This document shows, piece after piece, positions 1-6,718 of a stretch of DNA of 15,339 bases (position 1 is its first letter; the number at the start of each line of letters is the position of its first letter). The stretch is from Betaproteobacteria bacterium (GTDB taxonomy: Bacteria > Pseudomonadota > Gammaproteobacteria > Burkholderiales > SG8-39): contig JAAOZY010000213.1 in NCBI GenBank assembly GCA_012274205.1, positions 1-15,339 of the forward strand, in the 5' to 3' direction. A program made the position numbers and the translations under genes. Below the pieces are notes generated by a model. That model searched no databases, had not been told where the DNA came from, and saw only the letters and a list, made by a program, of their open reading frames with translations.

Positions 1-120
1 GGCGGAATGAGCAGGGAGCAGGGGCCCCATGCAATGGGGATGCGACCGGCCGCGATTGCCGCCGGACGCCGACAGTGGCTCAGTATGAATGATGACGACC
101 GGACGGAGGCGGCGGAATGA
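1..120 (+). CDS. possible 3' end of an upstream gene (partial)
   Basis: One frame is open from the window edge to a TGA at 118-120. It ends in a polar, acidic tail (NDDDRTEAAE), 18 bases before livG. In LIV operons the gene before livG is usually the permease livM, so this could be its hydrophilic C-terminus, but no membrane segment is visible and only 39 codons are available. The reading is complicated by a 31-base direct repeat (1-31 and 111-141) that places the same bases in different frames. The real upstream stop could instead be the TGA at 8-10. Confidence 0.3.
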   Translation, partial: GGMSREQGPHAMGMRPAAIAAGRRQWLSMNDDDRTEAAE

Positions 121-141
121 GCAGGGAGCAGGGGCCCCATG
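1..141. repeat. 31-base direct repeat, 110-base period (1-31 and 111-141)
   Basis: Positions 1-31 are identical to 111-141. The second copy carries the livG ribosome binding site (AGGGAG, 123-128) and start codon. The first copy carries the same site and ATG, but that ATG leads into a different sequence. This is either a short tandem duplication across the livG start or an assembly artefact at a contig edge. Bases before position 1 would decide. Confidence 0.85.
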
Positions 142-894
142 GCTGAAGCGGTTCTGCGCACTGAGCGCCTGTCCCGGCACTTCGGCGGCCTGGTCGCGGT
201 GAACGACGTGTCGCTCGAGTTCTTCACCGACCAGATCCACGCGGTGATCGGGCCCAACGGCGCCGGCAAGACCACGCTCACCAGTCTGCTGTCCGGTGAT
301 CTGCCCTGCAGTTCGGGCAGCATTTACCTGGATGGCGAAGATATCGCCGGGCTCTCGGCGGACCGGATTTCGCAGCGCGGCGTGGGGCGCAGCTACCAGA
401 AGACCAACATCTTCCTGCCGTTTACGGTGCTGGAAAACTGCCGCATCGCGGCGCAATCGCGCCTGCCCAGCTCGATGCGCTTCGTTCGGCCGGCCCATGC
501 CTATCGCGAAGTCGTGGAGGAGGCCGAGCGCGCGCTGGCGCAGGTGGGGCTGGAGTCGCGCGTGCACGAGACCGCGGCGAGCCTGTCGCATGGCGAGCAG
601 CGCCAGCTGGAGATCGCCATGACGCTGGCGACGCGCCCGCGCATCCTGCTGCTGGACGAGCCGCTCGCGGGCATGGGCGGCGAGGAATCCGCGCGCATGG
701 TGGAATTGCTGCGCAAGCTGAAGCCGGCGCACGCGATAATGCTGGTCGAACACGATATGGACGCGGTATTCGCGCTGGCCGACCGCCTCACGGTCATGGT
801 GGACGGGCGCGTGCTCGAATCCGGCGCGCCCGAGGCGATACGCGGCAGCGCGGCGGTGCAGGAGGCCTACCTTGGCGCGGAGGATGCGCATTGA
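139..894 (+). CDS. livG: LIV-type (HAAT) ABC transporter ATP-binding protein LivG
   Basis: First of two cytoplasmic ATPases that energise a branched-chain amino acid/amide importer. Seen in the 251-residue product: Walker A GPNGAGKTT (38-46), Q-loop Gln87 in SYQKTN, signature LSHGEQ (149-154), Walker B ILLLDEP with catalytic Glu (169-175), and the switch His205 in VEHD. The length is typical of LivG. The ATG at 139 is preceded by AGGGAG with 10 bases of spacing. The stop overlaps the livF start (TGATG), so the two are translationally coupled. The transported substrate cannot be told from the ATPase; LIV-type systems also carry urea, amides and aromatic acids. Permeases and a binding protein should lie to the left, outside the window. 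The start lies inside the 31-base repeat. Confidence 0.95.
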   Translation: MAEAVLRTERLSRHFGGLVAVNDVSLEFFTDQIHAVIGPNGAGKTTLTSLLSGDLPCSSGSIYLDGEDIAGLSADRISQRGVGRSYQKTNIFLPFTVLENCRIAAQSRLPSSMRFVRPAHAYREVVEEAERALAQVGLESRVHETAASLSHGEQRQLEIAMTLATRPRILLLDEPLAGMGGEESARMVELLRKLKPAHAIMLVEHDMDAVFALADRLTVMVDGRVLESGAPEAIRGSAAVQEAYLGAEDAH

Positions 895-1610
895 TGACAG
901 AGGGCGCACTACTCGAAGCGCGCGGCATCCACACCTACTACGGCGCGAGCCATGTGCTGCACGGCGTGGACTTCGCCGTGCGCCGCGGCGAGACCGTGGG
1001 CCTTATGGGCCGGAACGGCATGGGCAAGACCACGCTGCTGCGGAGCGTGCTCGGGCTGGTGCGCCCGCGCCATGGGCAAGTGCGCATTGCCGGCGACGAC
1101 ATGACGCAGGCCGCGCCGCACGCGATTGCGCGCCGCGGCGTCGCCTATGTGCCCGAAGGCCGCGGCATATTCCCGAATCTGTCGGTGCGCGAGAACCTGG
1201 TGATGGCTGCGCGCGCAGGGCAGGACGGGCGCCGCGACTGGACCTTCGATCGCGTCATGCAGACGTTTCCGCGCCTGGCGGAGCGCCTCGCGCACGGCGG
1301 CGCGCAGCTCTCCGGCGGCGAGCAGCAGATGCTCACCATCGGGCGCGCGCTCATGACCAATCCCGAGCTGCTGATACTGGATGAGGCGACGGAAGGGCTG
1401 GCGCCGAAAATCTCGCGCGAGATCTGGGGCATCATCGGCCGGATCAAGCAGGCGGGCATCGCCGCGGTGATCGTGGACAAGAATTTCGCCGCGGTATCCG
1501 CCATCGCCGATCGCGTCGTGATCCTGGTGAAAGGCGCGACGGTCTACGACGGCGCCAGCGCCGAACTGCGCGCGCAGCCCGAACTGCACCAGAAGTATCT
1601 CGGCGTGTAG
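894..1610 (+). CDS. livF: LIV-type (HAAT) ABC transporter ATP-binding protein LivF
   Basis: Second ATPase of the same importer, 238 residues. Seen: Walker A GRNGMGKTT (39-47), the LivF-typical YVPEGRGIFPNLSVRENL block (85-102), signature LSGGEQ (139-144) and Walker B LLILDEATEGLAP (159-171). The H-loop position, His in LivG, is Lys196 (VDKNF). LivF proteins usually have Gln here, so loss of the His is a family trait, but Lys is less common. I chose the ATG at 894 over an in-frame TTG at 891 because GGAGG (879-883) is 10 bases away and the ATGA overlap with the livG stop is the standard coupling arrangement. It works as a heterodimer with LivG under the membrane. Confidence 0.95.
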   Translation: MTEGALLEARGIHTYYGASHVLHGVDFAVRRGETVGLMGRNGMGKTTLLRSVLGLVRPRHGQVRIAGDDMTQAAPHAIARRGVAYVPEGRGIFPNLSVRENLVMAARAGQDGRRDWTFDRVMQTFPRLAERLAHGGAQLSGGEQQMLTIGRALMTNPELLILDEATEGLAPKISREIWGIIGRIKQAGIAAVIVDKNFAAVSAIADRVVILVKGATVYDGASAELRAQPELHQKYLGV

Positions 1611-1648
1611 TGCCCGCCGGGCGCCGTTCATATGCGCGGTAATCCTCC

Positions 1649-1654
1649 AGGAGG
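1649..1654 (+). promoter_or_regulatory. consensus ribosome binding site of the RidA-like gene
   Basis: A perfect AGGAGG lies 6 bases before the ATG at 1661. It forms half of a short dyad (TCCTCC-A-GGAGGA, 1643-1655). The arms are too close to form a hairpin on their own. Confidence 0.8.
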
Positions 1655-1660
1655 ACGAAC

Positions 1661-2125
1661 ATGAATGTCGAAGCCAGATTGAAGGAACTCGCGATCGAGC
1701 TGCCGCCGGTGCCCGCGCCGATCGGGAACTACGTCGCCGGCGTGCGCGCAGGCAAACTGCTGTTCATGTCGGGCTGCGGTCCGCGCCGGCCCGACGGAAG
1801 CTCGATGACCGGCAAACTGGGTGCCGATCTGGGCGTGGATCAGGGCTACGCGGCGGCCCGGCTCGTGGGCCTCAACATGCTGGCAAACATCCGCTCGGTG
1901 ATCGGATCGCTCGACCGGGTCGAGCAGGTGGTGAAGGTGCTCGGCATGGTCAACGCCGCGCCGCACTTCGACCAGATGCCCAAGGTCATCAACGGATTCT
2001 CCGACCTGTTCGTCGAAGTCTTCGGCGAGGAACGCGGCCGCGGCGCGCGCTCAGCCGTCGGCATGGCCGCGCTGCCGAACCAGATCGCGGTCGAAGTGGA
2101 AATGGTGCTGGAACTGTCGGACTGA
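1661..2125 (+). CDS. RidA/YjgF/UK114-fold protein
   Basis: A 154-residue protein of the RidA superfamily. RidA itself hydrolyses reactive enamine/imine intermediates made by PLP enzymes; other members have unknown or ring-opening roles. Seen: the opening strand region LLFMSGCGPRRPDG (33-46), a central helix with the LNMLANIRSVIGSLDRV stretch (71-87), and the C-terminal GARSAVGMAALPNQIAVEVEM block (128-148). Arg130 matches the RidA arginine that binds the substrate carboxylate, and Glu146/Glu148 lie near the second conserved position. At about 154 residues it resembles the longer YjgF-like subfamily rather than the roughly 128-residue RidA. It follows livF by 50 bases on the same strand with its own strong ribosome binding site, so it may be cotranscribed and act on a product of the imported substrate. 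That last link is inference. Confidence 0.88.
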   Translation: MNVEARLKELAIELPPVPAPIGNYVAGVRAGKLLFMSGCGPRRPDGSSMTGKLGADLGVDQGYAAARLVGLNMLANIRSVIGSLDRVEQVVKVLGMVNAAPHFDQMPKVINGFSDLFVEVFGEERGRGARSAVGMAALPNQIAVEVEMVLELSD

Positions 2126-2144
2126 GCGTTCGGCTGCGGCAGCC

Positions 2145-2184
2145 CGGACCCGTCGGCAGCAGGCGCGGCCGCGGATCCGGTCCG
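2145..2184. repeat. inverted repeat between convergent genes
   Basis: CGGACC (2145-2150) and GGTCCG (2179-2184) are exact inverse complements around a 28-base GC-rich interval that contains CGGATCCG. It sits between the stops of the RidA-like gene and the 29-residue gene, where a two-way terminator is expected. No T-run follows on either strand, so intrinsic termination is not supported. Confidence 0.3.
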
Positions 2185-2190
2185 TCGCGC

Positions 2191-2280
2191 TCAGGCGCCG
2201 CCTGCGCGAATGGCGGGTTTTGGCGTTTTCGGTTGTTTGGGTTTCTTTTTCTCCTTGCCCGGCCTGTCGCGATTGCCCAT
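2191..2280 (-). CDS. 29-residue lysine/proline-rich basic peptide (MGNRD type)
   Basis: A small ORF: MGNRDRPGKEKKKPKQPKTP followed by nine further residues ending AIRAGGA. AAGGAG lies 7 bases before the ATG, a near-perfect ribosome binding site, and the next 220 bases upstream hold no competing gene. From memory, short proteins starting MGNRD or MGKRD with a KKPKK core recur in alpha- and betaproteobacteria as uncharacterised proteins. That is recollection, not a search result. The charge (mostly Lys/Arg with Pro) and lack of hydrophobic core suggest a disordered nucleic-acid or ribosome binder, which is inference. It is convergent with the RidA-like gene. A longer ORF in the same frame reaches 2481 but lacks a ribosome binding site. 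Confidence 0.65.
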   Translation of the reverse strand: MGNRDRPGKEKKKPKQPKTPKPAIRAGGA

Positions 2281-2500
2281 GTCATTTCTCCTTATACGGT
2301 TGGATTGGAGCGTGCGGCTGCGCCCGGCGCTGGAAGCACCGACACCGCGCTGCCGTGTCGCATAGCATAGCGCGAAACTGCGCAATGCACGCACTGGGCC
2401 GAAGCCAGGCTGGGCGCGGCGCGCGCAGCGCGATCCAGGTTCGCCGGCGCTACGCGGACCTTGTACCAACAAGCATGGCAAGTAAGGTCTTCAAAAAGCC

Positions 2501-3238
2501 TCAGCTTACTGGTTCGAGCTGAATCGGGAGCTTATATGCGAACAAGCGTTCAATCTCACGCCTCACTACGCCATAGCACTCGCATGCACGGTTTTCCAGT
2601 TGCGGGCGATCCAGCACCGTAACGCGCCCACTGCCGTATTTGATCAATCCGTCTTTTTGCAACTTGTGCGTAGCTTCTGTAACGCCCGGGCGGTGCACGC
2701 CGAGCATGTTGGCCATCAACTTCTGCGTCATGAGCACCTCGTTCCCGCGCAAACGGTCCAAGCTCAGCAAAAGCCAGCGGCATAGCTGCTGTTCCAGCGT
2801 ATGGTGCCGGTTGCACGCCCCCGTCTGGACCATCTGTGCAATCAGTGTCTGCGTGAAACGCAGTGCCAGTAGTTGCAGACTACCTCCGCGTTTGAACTCC
2901 TTTTCCAGGAGCGTCGCTTTGATCCGGTAGCATTCGCCCGCGTTTTGTACGACTGCCCGGCTTGACACGCTATCGCCGCCCATGAACACGGAGACGCCAA
3001 CCAGCCCGTCGTTGCCAATGATTGCGATCTCCGCCGAGTCGCCATTTTCCATGACGTAGAGCATCGAGATAATGCAGGTGGTGGGGAAATACACGTATTC
3101 CATGGGCACACCGGCCTCGTATACTACCCATCCGAGTGGCATCGAAGTCAATTCAAGATCGGGCAGAAGTTGTGCGTAATCCTCGGCGAGCAGGGCCGCA
3201 AGGAGGCGGTTTTGCTTTGGATCATGTGATGAGGGCAT
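2501..3238 (-). CDS. Crp/Fnr-type transcriptional regulator, copy A
   Basis: A 245-residue two-domain regulator. Residues about 10-135 form a cNMP-binding-like beta barrel (PLGWVVYEAG, YVYFPTT, GNDGLVGVSVFMGG). It lacks the cysteine cluster of Fnr and the RxS cyclic-AMP pocket of Crp, so the ligand is unknown. Residues about 150-215 hold a Crp-type winged helix with QLCRWLLLSLDRL, the HTH MTQKLMANMLGVHRPGVTEA and the wing GLIKYGSGRVTVLDR. I chose the ATG at 3238 because GGAGG lies 7 bases upstream and copy B starts at the same residue. The frame is open back to 3442, but that stretch has no similarity to copy B. It aligns without gaps to copy B (3449-4186), about 155 of 245 residues identical by hand count. 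Tandem duplication followed by divergence is the simplest reading. The target is unknown. Confidence 0.9.
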   Translation of the reverse strand: MPSSHDPKQNRLLAALLAEDYAQLLPDLELTSMPLGWVVYEAGVPMEYVYFPTTCIISMLYVMENGDSAEIAIIGNDGLVGVSVFMGGDSVSSRAVVQNAGECYRIKATLLEKEFKRGGSLQLLALRFTQTLIAQMVQTGACNRHHTLEQQLCRWLLLSLDRLRGNEVLMTQKLMANMLGVHRPGVTEATHKLQKDGLIKYGSGRVTVLDRPQLENRACECYGVVRREIERLFAYKLPIQLEPVS

Positions 3239-3359
3239 GGGGTTTCCTCCGTACGCCATAGGCTTTCTGGCGGAAAAGTAATCGTCGGTAATTCGACCTA
3301 ACAACGTGGTTCCATCCGGAACGGTCAAATAACTATATTCACTGCGGTGAGCTTTGTAT

Positions 3360-3373
3360 GTACGATAGCGTAC
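3360..3373. promoter_or_regulatory. GTAC-N6-GTAC box upstream of regulator copy A
   Basis: GTACG-ATAG-CGTAC is a 14-base perfect-arm dyad, 122 bases upstream of the copy A start codon. The same GTAC-N6-GTAC pattern with one-helical-turn spacing occurs upstream of copy B (4270-4283). This suggests a shared operator, possibly for autoregulation by one or both proteins. The binding role is inference. Confidence 0.45.
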
Positions 3374-3448
3374 GGAAGAGGTGCGCCTTGCCTTCGCCGC
3401 CGGCTTTTCTGCCAGTGGCCGGCGATAATCAGCAGGTTGCAAGTACGG

Positions 3449-4186
3449 CTATGTTGCGGTGTTTGGCAGCCCGGGGATCTGATATGGCAGTAAGCGGTCG
3501 TATTCTCGTTTCACCACCGCATAGCACTCGCATACGCGCTTCTCAAGTCCTGCGCGATCCAGTACCTTGATGCGGCCGCGGCTATACTGAATCAATCCTT
3601 CCGCCTGCAATTTGCCAGCTGCCTCGGTCACCCCTTCCCGACGTACACCCAGCATATTTGCGATAAGTTCCTGCGTCATCTTCAGTTCGTCACCCGATAA
3701 TCGGTCAAGGCTCAACAGTAACCAGCGACACAGTTGCTGGTCCAGCGCATGGTGACGGTTGCACACCGCGGTCTGCGACATCTGCGTAATCAGCGCCTGC
3801 GTGTAACGCAGCGCCAAATGCTGCAAATAGCCGCCCGTTGCGAATTCCTTTTTTGCGGCATGCGCACCGAGTCGGTAGCCATTGCCTGCGCTTTGGACCA
3901 CTGCCCGGCTCGGCGTGGTTTCCCCTCCCATGAACAAGGCGATGCCGACCAGACCCTCATTGCCGCTTATCGCGATTTCCGCCGAGGCACCGTCTTCCAT
4001 CACGTAGAGCAGCGAGACAAGACTGGTGGTGGGGAAATAAAGGTAGCCCATGTGGCCACCGGATTCGTAGACCGCCCATCCAAGCGGCATCGGGATAAGC
4101 TCCAGATTGGGCAGCAGGCGCGCGTAATCCTCCTCGGGCAGGGCCGCGAGAATATGGTTTTGTCTCGGAGAATGGGGCGAAGCCAT
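3449..4186 (-). CDS. Crp/Fnr-type transcriptional regulator, copy B
   Basis: A 245-residue paralogue of the regulator at 2501-3238, same length and domain order. The sensor barrel contains PLGWAVYESG, YLYFPTTSLVSLLYVMEDG and GNEGLVGIALFMGGE. The DNA-binding half contains QLCRWLLLSLDRLSGDELKM, the HTH helix pair TQELIANMLGVRREGVTEAA and the wing GLIQYSRGRIKVLDR. The recognition helix differs slightly between the copies (RREGVTEAAGKLQ versus HRPGVTEATHKLQ), so they may read related but not identical sites. The ATG at 4186 has only a modest upstream AAGGA, 11 bases away, but it matches the copy A start. Copy A lies 210 bases downstream with its own putative operator, so the two may be transcribed separately. 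The sensed signal is unknown; no Fe-S cysteine motif is present. Confidence 0.9.
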   Translation of the reverse strand: MASPHSPRQNHILAALPEEDYARLLPNLELIPMPLGWAVYESGGHMGYLYFPTTSLVSLLYVMEDGASAEIAISGNEGLVGIALFMGGETTPSRAVVQSAGNGYRLGAHAAKKEFATGGYLQHLALRYTQALITQMSQTAVCNRHHALDQQLCRWLLLSLDRLSGDELKMTQELIANMLGVRREGVTEAAGKLQAEGLIQYSRGRIKVLDRAGLEKRVCECYAVVKREYDRLLPYQIPGLPNTAT

Positions 4187-4269
4187 CGCGGTCGTGTCCT
4201 TACGGCATTGCCGCGTTAGCGACAGGATTGACACCGATAACGCGTCAGGTCGGGGATATTCACATAGTT

Positions 4270-4283
4270 GTACCCAATTGTAC
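4270..4283. promoter_or_regulatory. GTAC-N6-GTAC box upstream of regulator copy B
   Basis: GTAC at 4270-4273 and 4280-4283, exactly 10 bases apart as in the copy A upstream region. It lies within a wider imperfect dyad GTTGTAC-N6-GTACGAC (4267-4286), 84 bases upstream of the copy B start. Read on the coding strand, both boxes continue as GTACA. A candidate operator shared by the two paralogues. Confidence 0.45.
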
Positions 4284-4332
4284 GACAAGGAACAGTGCAA
4301 GCGAATCCCGGGGGCATTTATTTAATTTCCTC

Positions 4333-4372
4333 CCCGCCAACCGTTTCTCCTCCTCCTTTTCCGTTTGGCGGG
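4333..4372. repeat. inverted repeat with pyrimidine-rich loop
   Basis: An 8-base perfect inverted repeat (CCCGCCAA / TTGGCGGG) around a 24-base interval that is almost all pyrimidine on the plus strand. It lies about 210 bases after the FIST stop. It may be a 3' mRNA structure or a protein site. Function unknown. Confidence 0.45.
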
Positions 4373-4584
4373 TTTCAGCCCCGATCATGCACCTTTTCAA
4401 GGGCTGTTTTCTTGGCTGGTCAGGGCATGCAAATGTATTGATTCCACAGGAGTTTGCATTCTGGCACCGACCTCGACTTCCACCCTTGGCCAGCGGCGGT
4501 ACGAAACCTGGCGCCACACTGCCGGCTTGGGCGTGAGCGAAGTATCGGGGTGCGTGGCGGGCGCCTTTCGCTGTCGGTCGCAGC

Positions 4585-5664
4585 TCAATGAAACAGCGTC
4601 AGCACGCCGGTGTAGCCATAAAGCCGATCGTGGGAAATCTCGCCGTTGCAGAAGAATCCCGCCAGCGGCATATCGCCCAAGGCCTCTTTTACCAGCGCGA
4701 GCTCGGCGCCGCGGCTGCCGAACATGTGCTCGCCGCGGGCGATGCAGGAGAAATACAGCGCTCCGCGCGCCCGCTCCGGCAACTCCTCGCGCAGTTCGCT
4801 GAGAATGCGCCGCAGATCCCGTCGCGCGCTTTCCGCGTCGCGCTTGCAGAACAGCAGATCCGTGCCCGGCTCGACCAGATCGCCGATCGCGATGAGTCCC
4901 TGGTCGAGGTCGATGCCCACCAGGTTGCGCACCAGGTAGTCGCCCCGGTCGGACCCGGTGACCGGCAGGCCGACATGGATGAAATGCGCCGCCCGGCGCA
5001 GGTCGCGGGCAAGCATCTCGCCGATCGCTTCCTTCATGACCTCGAGCGCCGGCCGGTCGTCGAGCGTGCGAATGACGTTGGCTGCGCATGCGGTCACGCG
5101 GAATCTTCCGGGCAGCGGGGTGCATCCCTGGGTGAGGCGCGTGCTGACGCCGACCGAGGCGCCGAGCACCGCGCCGGAAAGGCCGCCCGAAATCACCTCG
5201 TTGGCGACCTGCACCGTGCCCGACTGCGAACTCGACAGGCCGCCGACCAGGAAGCCGCTTTTGACCTTGGAGGACATGTCCGCGATCAGCTCGGCGATGT
5301 CCGGGGTGCTCGGGTCGGCGTGGATCACGCCGAAATGCGCAGGCGCTCCGGCGTCTAGCCGCGCGCGACCGGAGAATACCCGGTATTGGTCCGCGGACAA
5401 ATCGGCCACCATCACGGCGATCGCCGGTTCGTCGAGGTATTCCGTGCCGCTGGCGATGATGCCGATGCCGACCGTGCCGATCCAGTCGGAAACTCCGGTC
5501 TTCTCACGCAAGGTTTCGACGATGGGGGCGGCGTAGGGGGCCAGCGCTTCGGTGAAATAGACGAAGCCCAGTCCGCCGCCGGGGCGCCCGAGTCGTCCGG
5601 CACAGCGCGCGACGCATTCTTGCCAGGTCCCGCCGCTCGCATGGGCCGCGTGAAATGCGCTCAT
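4585..5664 (-). CDS. FIST N and FIST C domain sensory protein
   Basis: A 359-residue soluble protein of the FIST family, proposed small-ligand (perhaps amino acid) sensing domains found alone or fused to kinases and chemotaxis receptors. The N-terminal half (about 30-190) carries the FIST_N pattern, including GTVGIGIIASGTEYLDEPAIAV. The C-terminal half ends with a clear FIST_C block: GALYFSCIARGEHMFGSRG, then LAGFFCNGEISHDRLYGYTG and a final LTLFH. No output domain is fused, so a partner is expected. The ATG at 5664 is the first in frame with a natural beginning; its ribosome binding site is weak. It is downstream of an amino acid racemase gene on the same strand, which fits an amino-acid-related signal, but 348 bases separate them, so cotranscription is uncertain. 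Confidence 0.85.
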   Translation of the reverse strand: MSAFHAAHASGGTWQECVARCAGRLGRPGGGLGFVYFTEALAPYAAPIVETLREKTGVSDWIGTVGIGIIASGTEYLDEPAIAVMVADLSADQYRVFSGRARLDAGAPAHFGVIHADPSTPDIAELIADMSSKVKSGFLVGGLSSSQSGTVQVANEVISGGLSGAVLGASVGVSTRLTQGCTPLPGRFRVTACAANVIRTLDDRPALEVMKEAIGEMLARDLRRAAHFIHVGLPVTGSDRGDYLVRNLVGIDLDQGLIAIGDLVEPGTDLLFCKRDAESARRDLRRILSELREELPERARGALYFSCIARGEHMFGSRGAELALVKEALGDMPLAGFFCNGEISHDRLYGYTGVLTLFH

Positions 5665-6012
5665 CGGACCTGGATCGGCGCGTGCGCCGGGTGAACGGAT
5701 GTCTTCATTGGCATCTGCATCTCCGCTGCGACGACGAAAGGAAATCCTGTCTGGAGTTGGTGCGCCAAATCGGCGGCGGGGTTCCCCGCCCCTGAAAACA
5801 GGCCTCCCCTGACGCAGTATTCCATGCCTGCGGGCGCAGCGGAACCCCGGACGCCGCTCCAGGCTCGGCCGCAGCGCTCATGAAATTGCCAGAAATGGCA
5901 TGCAAGCATGGTGTTGGCTGGCGCCAGGCCTGGCGCAGCGAAATGGAATGTTGTAGATTGTGAGGAGGAAAAAGCGGCGCGGCAGGCGCGTTCGTCTCGG
6001 GCCCGGGCGCAG
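5665..6012. other. 348-base gap with hairpin-forming sequences before the FIST gene
   Basis: No convincing gene. It holds a tight hairpin, GGCGGG-GTTC-CCCGCC (5775-5790 region), and a perfect 16-base palindrome, GCGCCAGGCCTGGCGC (5921-5936), overlapping a smaller one, CTGGCGCCAG (5918-5927). On the minus strand, just after the racemase stop, there is a TTTTT preceded by GC-rich sequence (about 5968-5980), but no clean stem abuts it. It could be a long 5' leader for the FIST mRNA. No known riboswitch was recognised. Confidence 0.5.
5921..5936. repeat. perfect 16-base palindrome
   Basis: GCGCCAGG followed directly by its inverse complement CCTGGCGC. It is more suited to a dimeric DNA-binding protein than to an RNA hairpin because there is no loop. 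No T-run follows. Confidence 0.6.
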
Positions 6013-6705
6013 TCAGGCAAGCGCCTGTTCCGCGGCCGCCCGCGCGTGAATGGCCGTGGTATCGAACAGCGGAACCCTGGAGTCTTGCTGGCCGACGAGC
6101 AGGGATATTTCCGTGCACCCGAGAATGATGGCCTGCGCGCCTTGTGCTGCCAGGCTTTCCATGATGCGTCGATACTCGCCGCGCGATTCGGGCAAGACCT
6201 GCCCAAGACACAATTCTTCGTAAATGATGCGGTGGACGCTGTCGCGGTCCCGCGCGTTCGGGACGATCACCTGGAGCCCGTGACCTTCGCTCAGGCGCTC
6301 GCGGTAGAAGGCCTCTTCCATGGTGAACCGCGTGCCGAGCAGGCCGACGGTGGCGTGGCCGGCCTGCTTGATCGCCGCGGCGGTCGGATCGGCAATATGC
6401 AGCAGCGGAATGGCGACCGCCGCCTCGATGCTCGCGGCGACTTTGTGCATGGTGTTCGTGCACAAGACCAGGAAATCCGCACCTGCAGCTTCGAGCGAAC
6501 GCGCGGCATGGGCGAGCAAGGCTCCGGCGGCCACCCAATCGCCGGCGTGCTGCAGTCGCTCGACGTCGTGGAAGTCGACGCTGTAGAGCACGATCTTCGC
6601 CGAATGCAGACCGCCCAGGCGCTCCTTGATGGTCTCGTTGATCTGCCGGTAGTAGGGTACGGTTGACTCCCAGCTCATGCCGCCGATCAGGCCGATGGTC
6701 TTCAC
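6013..6705 (-). CDS. Asp/Glu racemase family protein (YgeA-like)
   Basis: A cofactor-independent two-cysteine amino acid racemase, cytoplasmic. I place the start at the GTG at 6705, giving a product that begins KTIGLIGGMSWEST after the initiator and is 230 residues long, the same as E. coli YgeA. The frame is open upstream to 6777, but those residues overlap the neighbouring gene. Seen: both catalytic cysteines, Cys82 in CTNTMH and Cys197 in GCTEI, and the conserved LLHIADPTAAAI (101-112) and VGLLGTRFTME (120-130) blocks. YgeA-type enzymes have broad substrate range (homoserine, other non-polar residues), so the substrate is not assigned. The start is 13 bases after the stop of the 88-residue gene upstream, so the two form an operon. 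The ribosome binding site is poor, which makes translational coupling likely. Confidence 0.88.
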   Translation of the reverse strand: MKTIGLIGGMSWESTVPYYRQINETIKERLGGLHSAKIVLYSVDFHDVERLQHAGDWVAAGALLAHAARSLEAAGADFLVLCTNTMHKVAASIEAAVAIPLLHIADPTAAAIKQAGHATVGLLGTRFTMEEAFYRERLSEGHGLQVIVPNARDRDSVHRIIYEELCLGQVLPESRGEYRRIMESLAAQGAQAIILGCTEISLLVGQQDSRVPLFDTTAIHARAAAEQALA

Positions 6706-6718
6706 GCACGCGCCCCGG

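Larger units (their letters stand above)
4187..4584. other. 398-base gap without a gene, holding two inverted repeats
   Basis: This is the spacer between the FIST gene stop and regulator copy B. I see no convincing gene. It contains the GTAC box of copy B (4270-4283), a TGAC-N11-GTCA dyad (4229-4247), a CCCGCCAA/TTGGCGGG inverted repeat (4333-4340 and 4365-4372) enclosing a 24-base pyrimidine-rich loop, and an ATGCAAA/TTTGCAT inverted repeat (4427-4433 and 4453-4459). A 20-codon ORF on the minus strand starts at the second repeat but has a poor ribosome binding site. Neither repeat has the T-run of an intrinsic terminator. Confidence 0.6.

Noticed and set aside
2481..2510. Inverted repeat AGTAAG/CTTACT over the stop of regulator copy A as terminator
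   Set aside because: Weak 6-bp AT-rich stem with no T-run after it.
3239..3442. 68-codon N-terminal extension of regulator copy A
   Set aside because: No similarity to copy B, basic low-complexity sequence, and the ATG at 3238 has its own GGAGG.
4427..4459. 20-codon minus-strand ORF beginning at the ATGCAAA/TTTGCAT repeat
   Set aside because: Poor ribosome binding site and no recognisable sequence; not enough to call a gene.
4588..5358. 256-codon plus-strand frame opposite the FIST gene
   Set aside because: Antisense shadow; no domain, no ribosome binding site.
5968..5980. Intrinsic terminator after the racemase gene (TTTTT on the minus strand)
   Set aside because: No clean GC stem directly precedes the T-run.
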